Source: Clostridiaceae bacterium (lineage in GTDB: Bacteria > Bacillota > Clostridia > Acetivibrionales > DUMB01). Taken from it: 35,196 nucleotides of DNA. Positions 26,765 to 35,183 of the stretch are shown one piece after another. The stretch spans positions 1-35,196 of the forward strand of contig DUMB01000097.1 in NCBI GenBank assembly GCA_012840085.1. Direction: 5' to 3'. The number at the start of each line of letters is the position of its first letter. Position 1 is the first letter of the stretch. A program made the position numbers and the translations under genes. The notes below the pieces were generated by a model. It was not told the origin of the DNA and searched no databases. It was given only the letters and a program-made list of their open reading frames with translations.

Positions 26765-27177
26765 TTGACTGACCTCCGTTTTAGCAGCTGTAGCGTATTT
26801 GTACAACTACCAATGTACGAGTTACCAATGTGTGAATATTATGAACCTTATCAATTAGAGCAGTGATGTTTGACATATACTAATACCTATAAATTAAATA
26901 CCAATATGCGATAAATTCTTTTATTATTTATTATTGTGTCCTTTTAATTTAATTATATTTTCATTTATAAACAATGTAAAGTCATTTACGGTGAATTATT
27001 TTTTATAGTAGGGAGTATAAGAATAATCTAAAACAAAAAGCAAAATCCAAGCAAAATTTTATAGAAAATTTTTACAAAAACATCTAGATTTTTACATATT
27101 ATTATGATATAATACATACACAATTTGGTAAATATGTAAAAAATAATATGTTTTATAAAATTAATGGTGAAAAGTGT
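26765..27177. other. 413-bp divergent intergenic region
   Basis: This AT-rich gap separates the reverse-strand hydrolase from the Tad locus. It contains TATAAT at 27108-27113 as a likely -10 for the forward kinase gene (extended form with TGA just upstream, no clear -35), and TTGACA at 26870-26875 with only poor -10 candidates at usable spacing. Two ACCAATGT copies occur at 26809-26816 and 26824-26831. No gene is seen. Confidence 0.55.
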
Positions 27178-29010
27178 ATGAGGCCTAAGGAAATACTTGA
27201 AGGGAAATACAGAATTATTAAAACTTTAGGACGCGGAGGCATGGGGCAAGTATATCTCGCTGAAAATATAAGACTGGGTACACTTTGGGCTGTCAAAAAA
27301 ATTGACAGGCAGTCTGGCGGAAAAGCAAGTCTTCCGGCAGAACCGGATATTTTGAGGAAGCTGAACCATCCTGCACTTCCAAGGGTGTTTGATATATTGG
27401 AAGATTCAGATAGCATTTACATAATCTTTGATTACATTGAAGGCACAAGTCTGGATAAAAAACTTGAAGAAGTAGGGCATTTTCCCGAGGAAGTTGTGCT
27501 TGAATGGGCTTGCCAGCTGTGCGATGTACTCTCTTATCTCCACTCTTTCAAGCCCAGTCCAATAATTTACAGGGATATGAAACCCTCAAACATAATCCTT
27601 ACCCCGGAGGGACAGATTAAGCTTATTGATTTCGGGACAGCCAGGGAATATAAAGAAGGAGCTGAAAGTGATACAACATATATAGGAACAAGAGGTTATG
27701 CAGCTCCGGAACAGTATGGCTGTGGCCAGACAGATGTCGCTTCAGATATATACAGTCTGGGTATGACTTTAAGACATTTGCTGACAGGCAAAGGCCCGGG
27801 AGAATTTTTGGGCAATACGGGGCATGCAATGACGTCAGGCATGAAAATGTCTTGTGGAATGGAGAAAATTGTAAACAAATGCACAATGCAGAACCCATGC
27901 GACAGATATCAGTCGGCAGCGGAACTTAAGAAAGATATTGAGAGCCTGCGGATTATGGACACTGAATCAGAAAGGTCCGGAAACTATGATAAAGTAGAAA
28001 GCTATAATAAAAAAGGTTCTTGGAAATTAGCCAAGGATAGCGTCGGAGAAAATGACGGAAATGGCGGCAGTTACGGTAAAAGAGCGGATGATGGAAGCGA
28101 AAGATATGAGAGAAGCTTTGGCACCTTCACAATGCGTGGGGGCTTCAGAAAAGTTATACTGACTGTTTGGGACAATGCGGAATTTGGATGTGAACTTGCA
28201 TATGTCGCTGCAAGGTTTACAGACTTGAACGTTGCATTAATTGACTTAGACCTGCTCTCACCTAAGGTAGATTTAATTTTGAATATCAATAAATATCCTT
28301 TTAAGGTGTTCACCGAGGGACTTTTTAACAAATCCAGTATTGATATAATAATGGACGCACTTGAGAAAAATACGCTTACTCAAGAAGTGTTTATGAAATC
28401 TGCCATTCGCAGAAAAGAGCTTAAAAACCTTTTTGTCATTACAGGAAATTATAATTTGAACAATTATGAATATTATAGTGATGATAGCCTTATAAAGCTT
28501 ATAGAAAAAGCCTGCCAGTATTTTGACCTTGTTGTTTTACTGGTAAACAAATCCATCTATGACTCCTATACAGTGATTTCATTAATTAAATCAGATTATA
28601 ATTTAATAGCTGTCAGGGCTGATGCGGACAATTTAAGAGAATTCAACAGATATCTTCTCTTTCTGGAGGAAAAACAGCAAATTCCGCTTAACAAATGTAA
28701 ATTCGTTGCTTATGAATACGATAAAAATTTCAATATAGATAAAAAAGCTCTTGAAGAAATAACGGGCGGAAATTATTTAGGAAGCATAAGCTATAGTTCA
28801 AAGCGGGCCAGATACAGAAATTGTTCTTCACCATATGCAAAGCATATGGAAAAGGAGGTGATTTCAGAATACTTTGAAATATTATCGAAATTTAACATAG
28901 TTCCGAGACCGAGTTTCTTTAGCATTCTGAGAAACCGGCTTTTCAGGGAGGGGGAAAAAAACACGAAAAAGGAGGTGTATAAACATGCCTGCAGTAGCCA
29001 CACACAATAA
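27178..29010 (+). CDS. Ser/Thr protein kinase fused to a TadZ/CpaE-like ATPase domain
   Basis: The 610-residue protein joins a Hanks-type kinase to a MinD/ParA-like domain. The kinase (about 8-260) has GRGGMGQVYLAE (glycine loop), AVKK (Lys near 40), YRDMKPSN, DFGTAREY, GTRGYAAPEQYG and no membrane segment or PASTA repeats. A disordered Gly/Ser/Asp-rich linker (about 260-320) follows. Residues about 325-585 resemble TadZ/CpaE (VALIDLDLLSPKVDLIL, NLFVITGNYN, YFDLVVLLVNKS), but the Walker A loop reads WDNAEFGCEL, without GKT. It heads the Tad operon and probably localises or controls the pilus machine. I start at ATG 27178 because GGTGA precedes it by 7 bases; ATG 27148 is the alternative. The 3' end overlaps tadA by 26 bases. 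Confidence 0.82.
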   Translation: MRPKEILEGKYRIIKTLGRGGMGQVYLAENIRLGTLWAVKKIDRQSGGKASLPAEPDILRKLNHPALPRVFDILEDSDSIYIIFDYIEGTSLDKKLEEVGHFPEEVVLEWACQLCDVLSYLHSFKPSPIIYRDMKPSNIILTPEGQIKLIDFGTAREYKEGAESDTTYIGTRGYAAPEQYGCGQTDVASDIYSLGMTLRHLLTGKGPGEFLGNTGHAMTSGMKMSCGMEKIVNKCTMQNPCDRYQSAAELKKDIESLRIMDTESERSGNYDKVESYNKKGSWKLAKDSVGENDGNGGSYGKRADDGSERYERSFGTFTMRGGFRKVILTVWDNAEFGCELAYVAARFTDLNVALIDLDLLSPKVDLILNINKYPFKVFTEGLFNKSSIDIIMDALEKNTLTQEVFMKSAIRRKELKNLFVITGNYNLNNYEYYSDDSLIKLIEKACQYFDLVVLLVNKSIYDSYTVISLIKSDYNLIAVRADADNLREFNRYLLFLEEKQQIPLNKCKFVAYEYDKNFNIDKKALEEITGGNYLGSISYSSKRARYRNCSSPYAKHMEKEVISEYFEILSKFNIVPRPSFFSILRNRLFREGEKNTKKEVYKHACSSHTQ

Positions 29011-30283
29011 GTATATATTTGCTTGCCCGGGAAGAAACGGCTTTAGTACATATCCGGAAGATATAAATACATTTGTTTCCAATGTAACATTTAATATATT
29101 AAGAGATTCACCGGAACTGGTTGCAGATGTTGCAAGCGGGAAGGTGAGCAGAGACGTGCTTGAAATGGCCATAATAAAGGACTTGGACAGACATAAATAC
29201 CACATGGGACTTTATAGGGAAGATATGATAAGAAAAGTGTTTGACTTTATGTTCGGGTATGGAGAACTGCAAAGTTATGTGGAAGATGAAGAAATCACCG
29301 ACATTGACGGAACACGCTATAATGAGTTTGTCATAAAAAGAAATGGTTTGAGGCTCAAAATACCGGTTAATTTGGGAAACGAGAAAATATTTGATACGTA
29401 TTGCAAACTCATTGCAATAAGAAATGGAGGTATTTTAAACGAAAACGACTGCCACTGCAGGGTTACCGATGAAAAGTACAGGCTGAGAATAAACGTATCA
29501 ATAAGGCCAAGAAATATATCCGGTCCGACAATAAGTATAAGAAAGCACAGAAGAAAAAGCTTGACTTTGGACGACCTAGTTGAACAAGACATGATAAATG
29601 AAGAAATGCATTCATTTATTACAAATCTTGCAAGTACAGATGCAACAGTGCTGTTTTGCGGAAAAGGTGCTGCAGGCAAAACGACTTTGCTGAGAGCTTT
29701 TGTGAATGCTTTGCCGGAAATGGAACGAGTGCTGATAGCAGAATCAGACCCGGAGATTTATCCCGATAAACCATATTGCATTGAACAAAGGATTAAAAAA
29801 CAGAATGAAGGCGGACGACCGGTTACATTGCGGGATCTTGTCCGTGATGGCCTTACTATGTCTCTTGACACGTATTGCATAGGGGAAATTGTTGGAGATG
29901 AGGCATTGGAATATGTGAAGGCTGCTTTTACCGGACACAGGGCCCTTGCAACAACTCATTCTGAAAGTGCCGAAGATGCTTTCGGAAGATTACTCACATT
30001 GTGCAAATCTGCTAATTCTGGTGAAAGTGAAAAGATGTTGAAGGAGATGATGGCAAAGAGTATAGACGTGATTTTCTATCTAAAAAGTTTTAAAGTAGTG
30101 GACGTATTGGAAACACAGGGCTATGATGCTGAAAACGATAAGTTCCTGTACAACAGGTTGTTCCGCTTTGATATTGAAGGTGAAGACGATATGGGATTTC
30201 TAAAAGGCAGGTTTATAAAGTGCGGCAAACCAGGCGACAGATTGGCTGCAAAATTCTATAGAAAGGGAATAGCCGTATGTTAG
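28985..30283 (+). CDS. tadA: Tad pilus assembly ATPase TadA (CpaF/VirB11 type)
   Basis: This hexameric secretion ATPase powers Flp pilus assembly at the inner face of the membrane. In 432 residues it shows GYGELQSYVEDEEITDI (91-107), the N-domain IRPRNISGPTISIRK, Walker A GKGAAGKTT (226-234), and a CIGEIVGDEALEYVKAA block (298-314) followed by TGHRALATTHS (316-326), all standard. The Gly-Ala-Ala-Gly form of the Walker A loop is slightly unusual. AAGGAGGTG is placed well before the ATG, and the gene overlaps both neighbours (26 and 7 bases), so the operon is tightly coupled. Confidence 0.93.
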   Translation: MPAVATHNKYIFACPGRNGFSTYPEDINTFVSNVTFNILRDSPELVADVASGKVSRDVLEMAIIKDLDRHKYHMGLYREDMIRKVFDFMFGYGELQSYVEDEEITDIDGTRYNEFVIKRNGLRLKIPVNLGNEKIFDTYCKLIAIRNGGILNENDCHCRVTDEKYRLRINVSIRPRNISGPTISIRKHRRKSLTLDDLVEQDMINEEMHSFITNLASTDATVLFCGKGAAGKTTLLRAFVNALPEMERVLIAESDPEIYPDKPYCIEQRIKKQNEGGRPVTLRDLVRDGLTMSLDTYCIGEIVGDEALEYVKAAFTGHRALATTHSESAEDAFGRLLTLCKSANSGESEKMLKEMMAKSIDVIFYLKSFKVVDVLETQGYDAENDKFLYNRLFRFDIEGEDDMGFLKGRFIKCGKPGDRLAAKFYRKGIAVC

Positions 30284-31239
30284 AACTGGTGCTGATTATA
30301 AACTCATTTCTGCTTGCCGCTTTTACAATTTTGTTTGCATATTTTACCGTAATAAATGCAGATGTCAAGAAAATTCTTCGGTCAGGGGTTGAATGGCTGG
30401 AGAGGGAATATAACGAGAAGCAGCTAAAAAGAGAAGTTAAAAAATATAGCAGGATAATACCGCTGAAGTTGACTGTTGCAGATAAAATTGAATTGTATAT
30501 GATAGATAAGTCAAATATAAAGCGCTATATACCATTTGCCAACTTTTATTCGCTTATGATGGTGTGCATACTGATTTTCATTTTTACCTTCAGATTAACA
30601 TATAATATACTCCTTTTTGTACCTTCAGCAGTTGTTGTGTCATTGATTTTTTCACTGATACCATTGTTTATTCTGGATATTATGGGAAGGTACAATTCGG
30701 AGATCATACGAAAAAGATTAGCGGAATTTATTTCGGTATTAAACAGGTGGTGTGCAGTCAAAGAGGATATGTTTTATGCCTTTGAGAAGTCGGTAGATTC
30801 AGGTATCGGAGAGCCCCTGAAAACATTTATAAGAGACATGGTGATACAGGTAAACCGTGGCATAGATCCTCTGGAAGCACTTGATATACTTTGGATGAAA
30901 GTTGACAATATACAGTTCAGAGATTTCGTAATCAATATCAAGCAGAATATCAAACACAGAGGAAATATAAGAAGACTGCTTTCCAACATGGAGGAACAGT
31001 TTTATAAAATTGAGGAGGAGTATAACAGACGTAAAATATCTACTTATATTGACCGGATGCTTTTGTATATAATAATGTTTACAGTTCTCTTCGCGGGATA
31101 TTTCTTTCTCAGGTCAAACCCCCTTGTGAAAGAATTCTATATATATACCGTACAAGGCAAATTATTGCTTACACTTTTTGTGGTCCTCTACTCCTGCGGA
31201 CTTTACATGATTGCGAGAATTACAAGATTTGAGCACTGA
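30277..31239 (+). CDS. tadB: Tad pilus membrane protein TadB-like
   Basis: This 320-residue membrane protein has segments at about 3-27, 88-107, 112-135, 260-280 and 295-315. Between the third and fourth is a cytoplasmic T2SF-type helical domain (residues about 145-255; AEFISVLNRWCAVKEDMFYAFE then VQVNRG and QNIKHRGNIRRLLSNMEEQF). TadB and TadC together form the inner-membrane platform of the Tad machine. Order after tadA supports TadB. It overlaps tadA by 7 bases. Confidence 0.82.
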   Translation: MLELVLIINSFLLAAFTILFAYFTVINADVKKILRSGVEWLEREYNEKQLKREVKKYSRIIPLKLTVADKIELYMIDKSNIKRYIPFANFYSLMMVCILIFIFTFRLTYNILLFVPSAVVVSLIFSLIPLFILDIMGRYNSEIIRKRLAEFISVLNRWCAVKEDMFYAFEKSVDSGIGEPLKTFIRDMVIQVNRGIDPLEALDILWMKVDNIQFRDFVINIKQNIKHRGNIRRLLSNMEEQFYKIEEEYNRRKISTYIDRMLLYIIMFTVLFAGYFFLRSNPLVKEFYIYTVQGKLLLTLFVVLYSCGLYMIARITRFEH

Positions 31240-31455
31240 GAAAATGTTAACTGCTATGCTTCGGGCAGGCTGTGGCTTTTGGGAATGAATTCCGAAAACT
31301 GCGACAGAAGAAAATGGGGCGATGACAGTTAATCTTTTCTAAATGCGCTTGCAAAATGTTTGTTATGCAGTTTGCTGCGTAAACAGGCAGCAGGGCATGC
31401 TCTTCTGGCAAATGAGTTTGTAAAAAATGATGGTTTAGAGAAAGAGGGACATTAT

Positions 31456-32406
31456 TTGAATGAGCTGGTATTATTTGTTCGTGACTTAAATATTATACCA
31501 TTAATGCTTATTTTCACCAACATCATACTTGGAAGCTTGATATATGAAAAGATTAGATTGTATTTTGACAGGCCGCTGACTGAAGCAGCCGGCGGCAGAA
31601 GCAACAAGGTTTCCATCTACAAGCGGTGTACCAGGTTTGTAAGACAGTCAATTGCGGAACATAGGAAGTCAAGAAATAATCACGGGATGGACAAGCTATG
31701 GTCAGAAAAAATCCGGCTAAACAGATCAGAGTTTTATGAAAAGGCGAAGGCAAAAATGACCAGGGCAGGGTACAGAGGCAAGTACGCCGCAGAGATATAT
31801 TTGCTTTTAAAATATTTGGCTGTTCCGGTAATTTTCATATTTGCTTTCATATTAAATTATCCGGATATATCAAAATCTGTCTTAGCTTCTTCGACAACCT
31901 GGCTCATAATTGAAATGGTGATAAGAAGGAAAAGAAAACAAATCAACCTTATGCTGCAAAAAAATATTTATAAAATATATAAATTTCTTCACAATCAGAT
32001 ATCATCAGGGGTAAAAGTCACCGATGCCATAAAGTGTGTTTACGAAATTGCGGATGACAGGCACCTGAGAGAGGCACTGGTCAAATTGGCTGCCAGATAT
32101 GAACTGACTCTTGATATTGATACTTCATTGGATGAACTTAAGTCATTTTTTGATGTGCATGAAATTGAAACTCTTTGCATCGTTTTAAAGCAGGGAGTTG
32201 AGACGGGAGATAATCAGGAAATTCTAGCCAGGCAGGAAGACATTATGTTTAAAAAATATTTTAACTATATACAAGCTGAGACAGATAGTTGCAAAGTCAG
32301 ATGTGTAGTGGCGGCTGCCCTGTTTGTGGCTATTATAGTAATTATGATTTCAGTTCCGCTGTTTATTGATGCTGCAAACGCCCTCGGAAAGATATTTACA
32401 AATTAA
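31456..32406 (+). CDS. tadC: Tad pilus membrane protein TadC-like
   Basis: The 316-residue membrane protein has an N-terminal segment (IIPLMLIFTNIILGSLIY), a middle pair around LLKYLAVPVIFIFAFILNYP, a T2SF-type cytoplasmic domain (KIYKFLHNQISSGVKVTDAI, later ETLCIVLKQGVETGDNQEIL) and a C-terminal segment (AALFVAIIVIMISVPLFI). I start at TTG 31456 with GAGGG 7 bases before it. An earlier in-frame TTG at 31360 is open but has no RBS. The 216 bases after tadB hold no gene I can support. Confidence 0.8.
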   Translation: MNELVLFVRDLNIIPLMLIFTNIILGSLIYEKIRLYFDRPLTEAAGGRSNKVSIYKRCTRFVRQSIAEHRKSRNNHGMDKLWSEKIRLNRSEFYEKAKAKMTRAGYRGKYAAEIYLLLKYLAVPVIFIFAFILNYPDISKSVLASSTTWLIIEMVIRRKRKQINLMLQKNIYKIYKFLHNQISSGVKVTDAIKCVYEIADDRHLREALVKLAARYELTLDIDTSLDELKSFFDVHEIETLCIVLKQGVETGDNQEILARQEDIMFKKYFNYIQAETDSCKVRCVVAAALFVAIIVIMISVPLFIDAANALGKIFTN

Positions 32407-32458
32407 AATAATGTATTTACCAATTTTAAATAATTGAAAAAGGAAAGGGGTATTATTT

Positions 32459-32731
32459 ATGGAAGTTTTAAAAGACAAGAGGTCAGGAGAAGAAAGACAT
32501 TGTATAAAACCGAAGAATACAAGACTGAGTTATGCCGGAAAAGGTTTAGCTGCATATTTCAAGAAGAAGGAAGGTTTCGGAATGAATGAACTGCTGGGAA
32601 TAGCTGCAGCACTAATCATCGCTGCGTTTATAATAATTCCGGGACTGAGAAATATCGCACAAAGCATTATGACGAAGTTGCAGGATTGGTGGAATGATAC
32701 AATTGTAAGCAAAATATTTACTGCAAGTTAG
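32459..32731 (+). CDS. Flp-like pilin precursor
   Basis: The 90-residue product has a long basic leader and then GFGMNELLGIAAALIIAAFIII, the pattern of a class IVb/Flp prepilin: cleavage after Gly, a Met-Asn-Glu start, Glu in the third mature position, and a roughly 18-residue hydrophobic helix. The mature form would be near 48 residues, normal for Flp. The leader of about 42 residues is longer than usual. AAGGAAAGGGG precedes the ATG. It lies between tadC and the pseudopilin-like genes. A prepilin peptidase gene is not in the window. Confidence 0.8.
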   Translation: MEVLKDKRSGEERHCIKPKNTRLSYAGKGLAAYFKKKEGFGMNELLGIAAALIIAAFIIIPGLRNIAQSIMTKLQDWWNDTIVSKIFTAS

Positions 32732-32767
32732 AAGGACAAGTATTATGGTTGCAGGAGGTAGGTATGA

Positions 32768-33145
32768 TTGCCGTCTAAAGTTGTTGTATCCGGCGTAATG
32801 CTTGTTGTACTTACAGTATTTATAGTTTTTCTTGTTGAATTTTTTGTTCCGGTATCAATGAAACATGACATGAATGCTTATTGCAGAAGTGCCATCATGA
32901 AAATGGAAGTTGAGGGCAGCTTAACGGCAGAGGTGAAAGCGGAACTGATTGACAAAATGAGTAACAGAGGCTTCAAAAATATTACAGTTACCGGTTCAGG
33001 ATATGCCAAATACGGGGAGGAGATGTACCTGCGTGTTGAAGCTGATGTTGAATTGAACAGACTTGTGAATTTATTTAATAGAAATCCGGTTGTGCAAAGG
33101 ATGGTTTATGACAAGACATTTATAGCAAGAAAGGTTGTTAATTGA
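32768..33145 (+). CDS. TadE/pseudopilin-like membrane-anchored protein
   Basis: The 125-residue product has one N-terminal hydrophobic segment (VVVSGVMLVVLTVFIVFLVEFF) and a small beta-type outside domain ending MVYDKTFIARKVVN. Position between the Flp-like pilin and another TadE-like gene suggests a minor Tad pilin. No clear Gly cleavage site is visible, so it may stay uncleaved. The start is TTG, with AGGAGG 9 bases upstream. Family assignment is by context. Confidence 0.6.
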   Translation: MPSKVVVSGVMLVVLTVFIVFLVEFFVPVSMKHDMNAYCRSAIMKMEVEGSLTAEVKAELIDKMSNRGFKNITVTGSGYAKYGEEMYLRVEADVELNRLVNLFNRNPVVQRMVYDKTFIARKVVN

Positions 33146-33804
33146 TGCTGCCAAAGGGGTTAACGTCATTGAGCAAGCTAATGCCGCCGAAAGGATTAAT
33201 ACCTAAAGAATTAATACCTAAAGAATTAATACTGAAAAAGTCAATATTGCTTAACATATCCCAAAATTCATATGGAACAGATGGCTATAGAAGTCAAAGA
33301 GGAGTTGCAGTATTAGATGTTATATTATTGGCTGCTATAATTGTGTTTGCTATAATACCGGTTTTCTGCTATGTAATCGAAAGCTATTCCATATCAGTCA
33401 AGGCCCAGATTATACGGGATGCTGTAGACATGACAAATATATCCGCATATGAAGCTATAATAGCTGAGAATCTTTCAGGGAATATACTTGAAATAGATTA
33501 TGAAAAAATGCAGTCCACATACAGAGGTTTACTTGCAAAGAATCTCAGCTTATACGGGGATATGTCACCAAAACCCGAATCAATAGCTGATGAAAAAGTA
33601 TTAATTGAATCCCTGCTGGTATATAATGAAGGAGCCGGTGCCACCTGTCTCAACGGGTCAATGCTGGACAGGCCATCGATACACGCTTGTATTATAGTTC
33701 CTGTCAAACCGTCTCTTTACAGGCAGTTCATACTTGAACAAGCCGGAAAAAGTTATTTTGAACTTAAAATACACGTAGACTCCGAGATCCCGATAGATAA
33801 TTGA
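33145..33804 (+). CDS. TadE-like minor pilin
   Basis: The 219-residue product has a charged N-terminal leader of about 53 residues with tandem LIPKE units, then RSQRGVAVLDVILLAAIIVFA, a prepilin-like hydrophobic segment after a Gly. The rest is an outside domain with two Cys. I choose ATG 33145 (TGATG overlap with the upstream stop); a TTG one codon earlier is also open. Role inferred from position and topology. Confidence 0.6.
   Translation: MLPKGLTSLSKLMPPKGLIPKELIPKELILKKSILLNISQNSYGTDGYRSQRGVAVLDVILLAAIIVFAIIPVFCYVIESYSISVKAQIIRDAVDMTNISAYEAIIAENLSGNILEIDYEKMQSTYRGLLAKNLSLYGDMSPKPESIADEKVLIESLLVYNEGAGATCLNGSMLDRPSIHACIIVPVKPSLYRQFILEQAGKSYFELKIHVDSEIPIDN
33196..33240 (+). repeat. 15-bp tandem repeat inside the TadE-like gene
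   Basis: TTAATACCTAAAGAA occurs at 33196-33210 and 33211-33225, with a diverged third unit at 33226-33240. It encodes repeated LIPKE in the leader. Because the unit is 15 bp, copy number changes keep the frame. Confidence 0.85.
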
Positions 33805-33828
33805 ATCATTTTTAATAATAAGGACCTT

Positions 33829-33962
33829 TAATAAAGGTCTTGGATAAAAACCTTAAATAAAGATTTGTATAAAGATTTATAAAAAGGTTTATATAGAGAT
33901 TTATATAAAAATTTAAGCAAAGGTCTTAATAAAGGTTTACAGAAAAATGTATAAAAAGACTT
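33829..33962 (+). repeat. degenerate 12-bp periodic AT-rich array
   Basis: About eleven units of 12-13 bp follow the pattern NNATAAAGATTT (for example GTATAAAGATTT at 33867-33878, ATATAGAGATTT at 33891-33902, TAATAAAGGTTT at 33927-33938). They fill most of the 209-bp gap before the CpaB-like gene. A 7-bp hairpin (GACCTTT at 33823-33829 with AAAGGTC at 33833-33839) marks its left end. It is not coding in any frame I can support. Confidence 0.7.
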
Positions 33963-34013
33963 ATAAATTATTGCAACTTTGTTATATCATAAAGAAGGAG
34001 AACTTTTCAGCAT

Positions 34014-34787
34014 ATGAAGAGAATTAAAAGAATTTTAGTTACCGGTTGTCTTGTCATTGTACTGTTAATAGCCGAAATTATTATCATACGGAATGTATCC
34101 GGTTATCATAGTAAAGTGGAAGTAGTTTTTACAAAAACAGCTATACCTGAAGGAACTGTTATTGAGGAAAACATGCTGGAGATAAAAGAAGTTGATATGG
34201 CCATAGTTCCGAAAAATGCAGTAAAGCATGTGAAAGAAGTGGTGGGAAAGGAAACCGGGACCAATATGGATGAAAGAGAGATGGTTGTGACAGGAAGGCT
34301 GAGAGAAGCAGGCGAATCTGATGAAATAAAAGTAGTGAATGAGGGAAACAGGCTGTTTTCCGTGGAGTTTAAGAGTGACCAGGTAAATGGCTGGCAGCTT
34401 TCAGCCGGACAATATGTAGATATAATTTTTATACCGAATGATAATACAAATTTGCAGACAGACAATATAGGCTCGCAGACTGACAATAAGGAAGAAGATA
34501 AAGATTTGAATAAAGGAGGTGAAGACCCTACCAATAATCTTACTAACAATATAGAGAGCCTTGAATACAGTAATTCGTGTCCCGGCGTACAGATCCTTAA
34601 AAATATAAGAATTGCAGCTATTATTGATGAAAAAGGGGAATTATTAAAAGGGAATGATATAACGGGAACACCGAGAATTATTTCATTTGAAGTGTCGGAA
34701 AGGCAGGATCATTTTCTTGCCTGGGCAAAAAGCCATGGAAGGCTGGAAGTATCATTGATACAAAAAGAAAAGCAGTTCAAAGAATAA
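34014..34787 (+). CDS. CpaB/RcpC-like SAF-domain pilus protein
   Basis: The 257-residue product has an N-terminal membrane segment (ILVTGCLVIVLLIAEIIII), then a SAF-like domain (about 36-100: VFTKTAIPEGTVIEENML, MDEREMVVTGRL), as in CpaB/RcpC, which helps assemble the Flp pilus outside the membrane. A charged Asn/Asp-rich spacer (about 144-185) separates it from a C-terminal beta domain with IISFEVSERQDHFLAWAKSHG. The ATG has AAGGAG 13 bases upstream, a rather wide gap. It closes the Tad locus. Confidence 0.78.
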   Translation: MKRIKRILVTGCLVIVLLIAEIIIIRNVSGYHSKVEVVFTKTAIPEGTVIEENMLEIKEVDMAIVPKNAVKHVKEVVGKETGTNMDEREMVVTGRLREAGESDEIKVVNEGNRLFSVEFKSDQVNGWQLSAGQYVDIIFIPNDNTNLQTDNIGSQTDNKEEDKDLNKGGEDPTNNLTNNIESLEYSNSCPGVQILKNIRIAAIIDEKGELLKGNDITGTPRIISFEVSERQDHFLAWAKSHGRLEVSLIQKEKQFKE

Positions 34788-34804
34788 TATGCAGGAGGTT
34801 AAGA

Positions 34805-35041
34805 ATGTCTGATTTTAAATTTGAAATCGTGAAGAAAATCGGAGTATTAAGTGAGTCCAGTAATGGATGGAAAAAAGAATTAAATATTATAAGCTGGAAT
34901 GAAAGAAAACCCAAGCTGGATATCAGGGATTGGGATGAAAATCACGAAAGGATGGGAAAAGGTATAACACTTACCAGAGAAGAAGCAGAAAATCTCAAAG
35001 AACTTTTAAAGGAAATGAATATGGCAGACATTGAAAGCTAA
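34805..35041 (+). CDS. YdbC/PC4-like single-stranded DNA-binding protein
   Basis: The 78-residue product has the compact PC4-like layout of the YdbC family: beta strands (FEIVKKIGVLSES, WKKELNIISWN), the segment KLDIRDWDENHERMGKGITL, then a single C-terminal helix (TREEAENLKELLKEM). Family members bind ssDNA as dimers; the cellular role in Firmicutes is unclear. An AGGAGG precedes the ATG at 34805. It is 17 bases after the CpaB-like gene and followed by a terminator, so it may share that transcript. Confidence 0.85.
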   Translation: MSDFKFEIVKKIGVLSESSNGWKKELNIISWNERKPKLDIRDWDENHERMGKGITLTREEAENLKELLKEMNMADIES

Positions 35042-35046
35042 TGCAG

Positions 35047-35071
35047 AAGGAGGGCAGTCGTCCTCCTTTTT
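35047..35071 (+). terminator. rho-independent terminator after the YdbC-like gene
   Basis: AAGGAGG (35047-35053) pairs with CCTCCTT (35062-35068) around an 8-base loop and is followed by TTT. It ends the Tad/YdbC-like transcript. Confidence 0.75.
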
Positions 35072-35109
35072 GATAGCGTAAAATAATTGTGGAGTTTTTA
35101 AAACAAAAA

Positions 35110-35183
35110 ACAGAGATCAACTCTCCTGTGTTAAAATTTTTATAAACACAAAAACAACAACACAAAGGAGGGAAGATCTCTGT
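35110..35183 (+). promoter_or_regulatory. imperfect inverted repeat burying a ribosome binding site
   Basis: ACAGAGATC (35110-35118) is complementary to GATCTCTGT (35175-35183); inside it CTCCT (35123-35127) pairs with AGGAG (35166-35170) and GTGTT (35128-35132) with AACAC (35159-35163). The inner part contains the AAAGGAGGG ribosome binding site of the gene starting at 35182. Such leaders can limit translation, including for transposases. Confidence 0.6.

Noticed and set aside
31360..31455. TTG at 31360 as the tadC start
   Set aside because: There is no ribosome binding site, and the extra residues are not typical of TadC; TTG 31456 has a good site and gives a normal length.
33829..33962. 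CRISPR array
   Set aside because: Units are 12-13 bp and degenerate, with no distinct repeats and spacers and no cas genes nearby.
34106..34549. 147-codon reverse-strand open frame inside the CpaB-like gene
   Set aside because: It is fully nested in a gene with clear family features and shows only low-complexity Ser/Thr-rich sequence.
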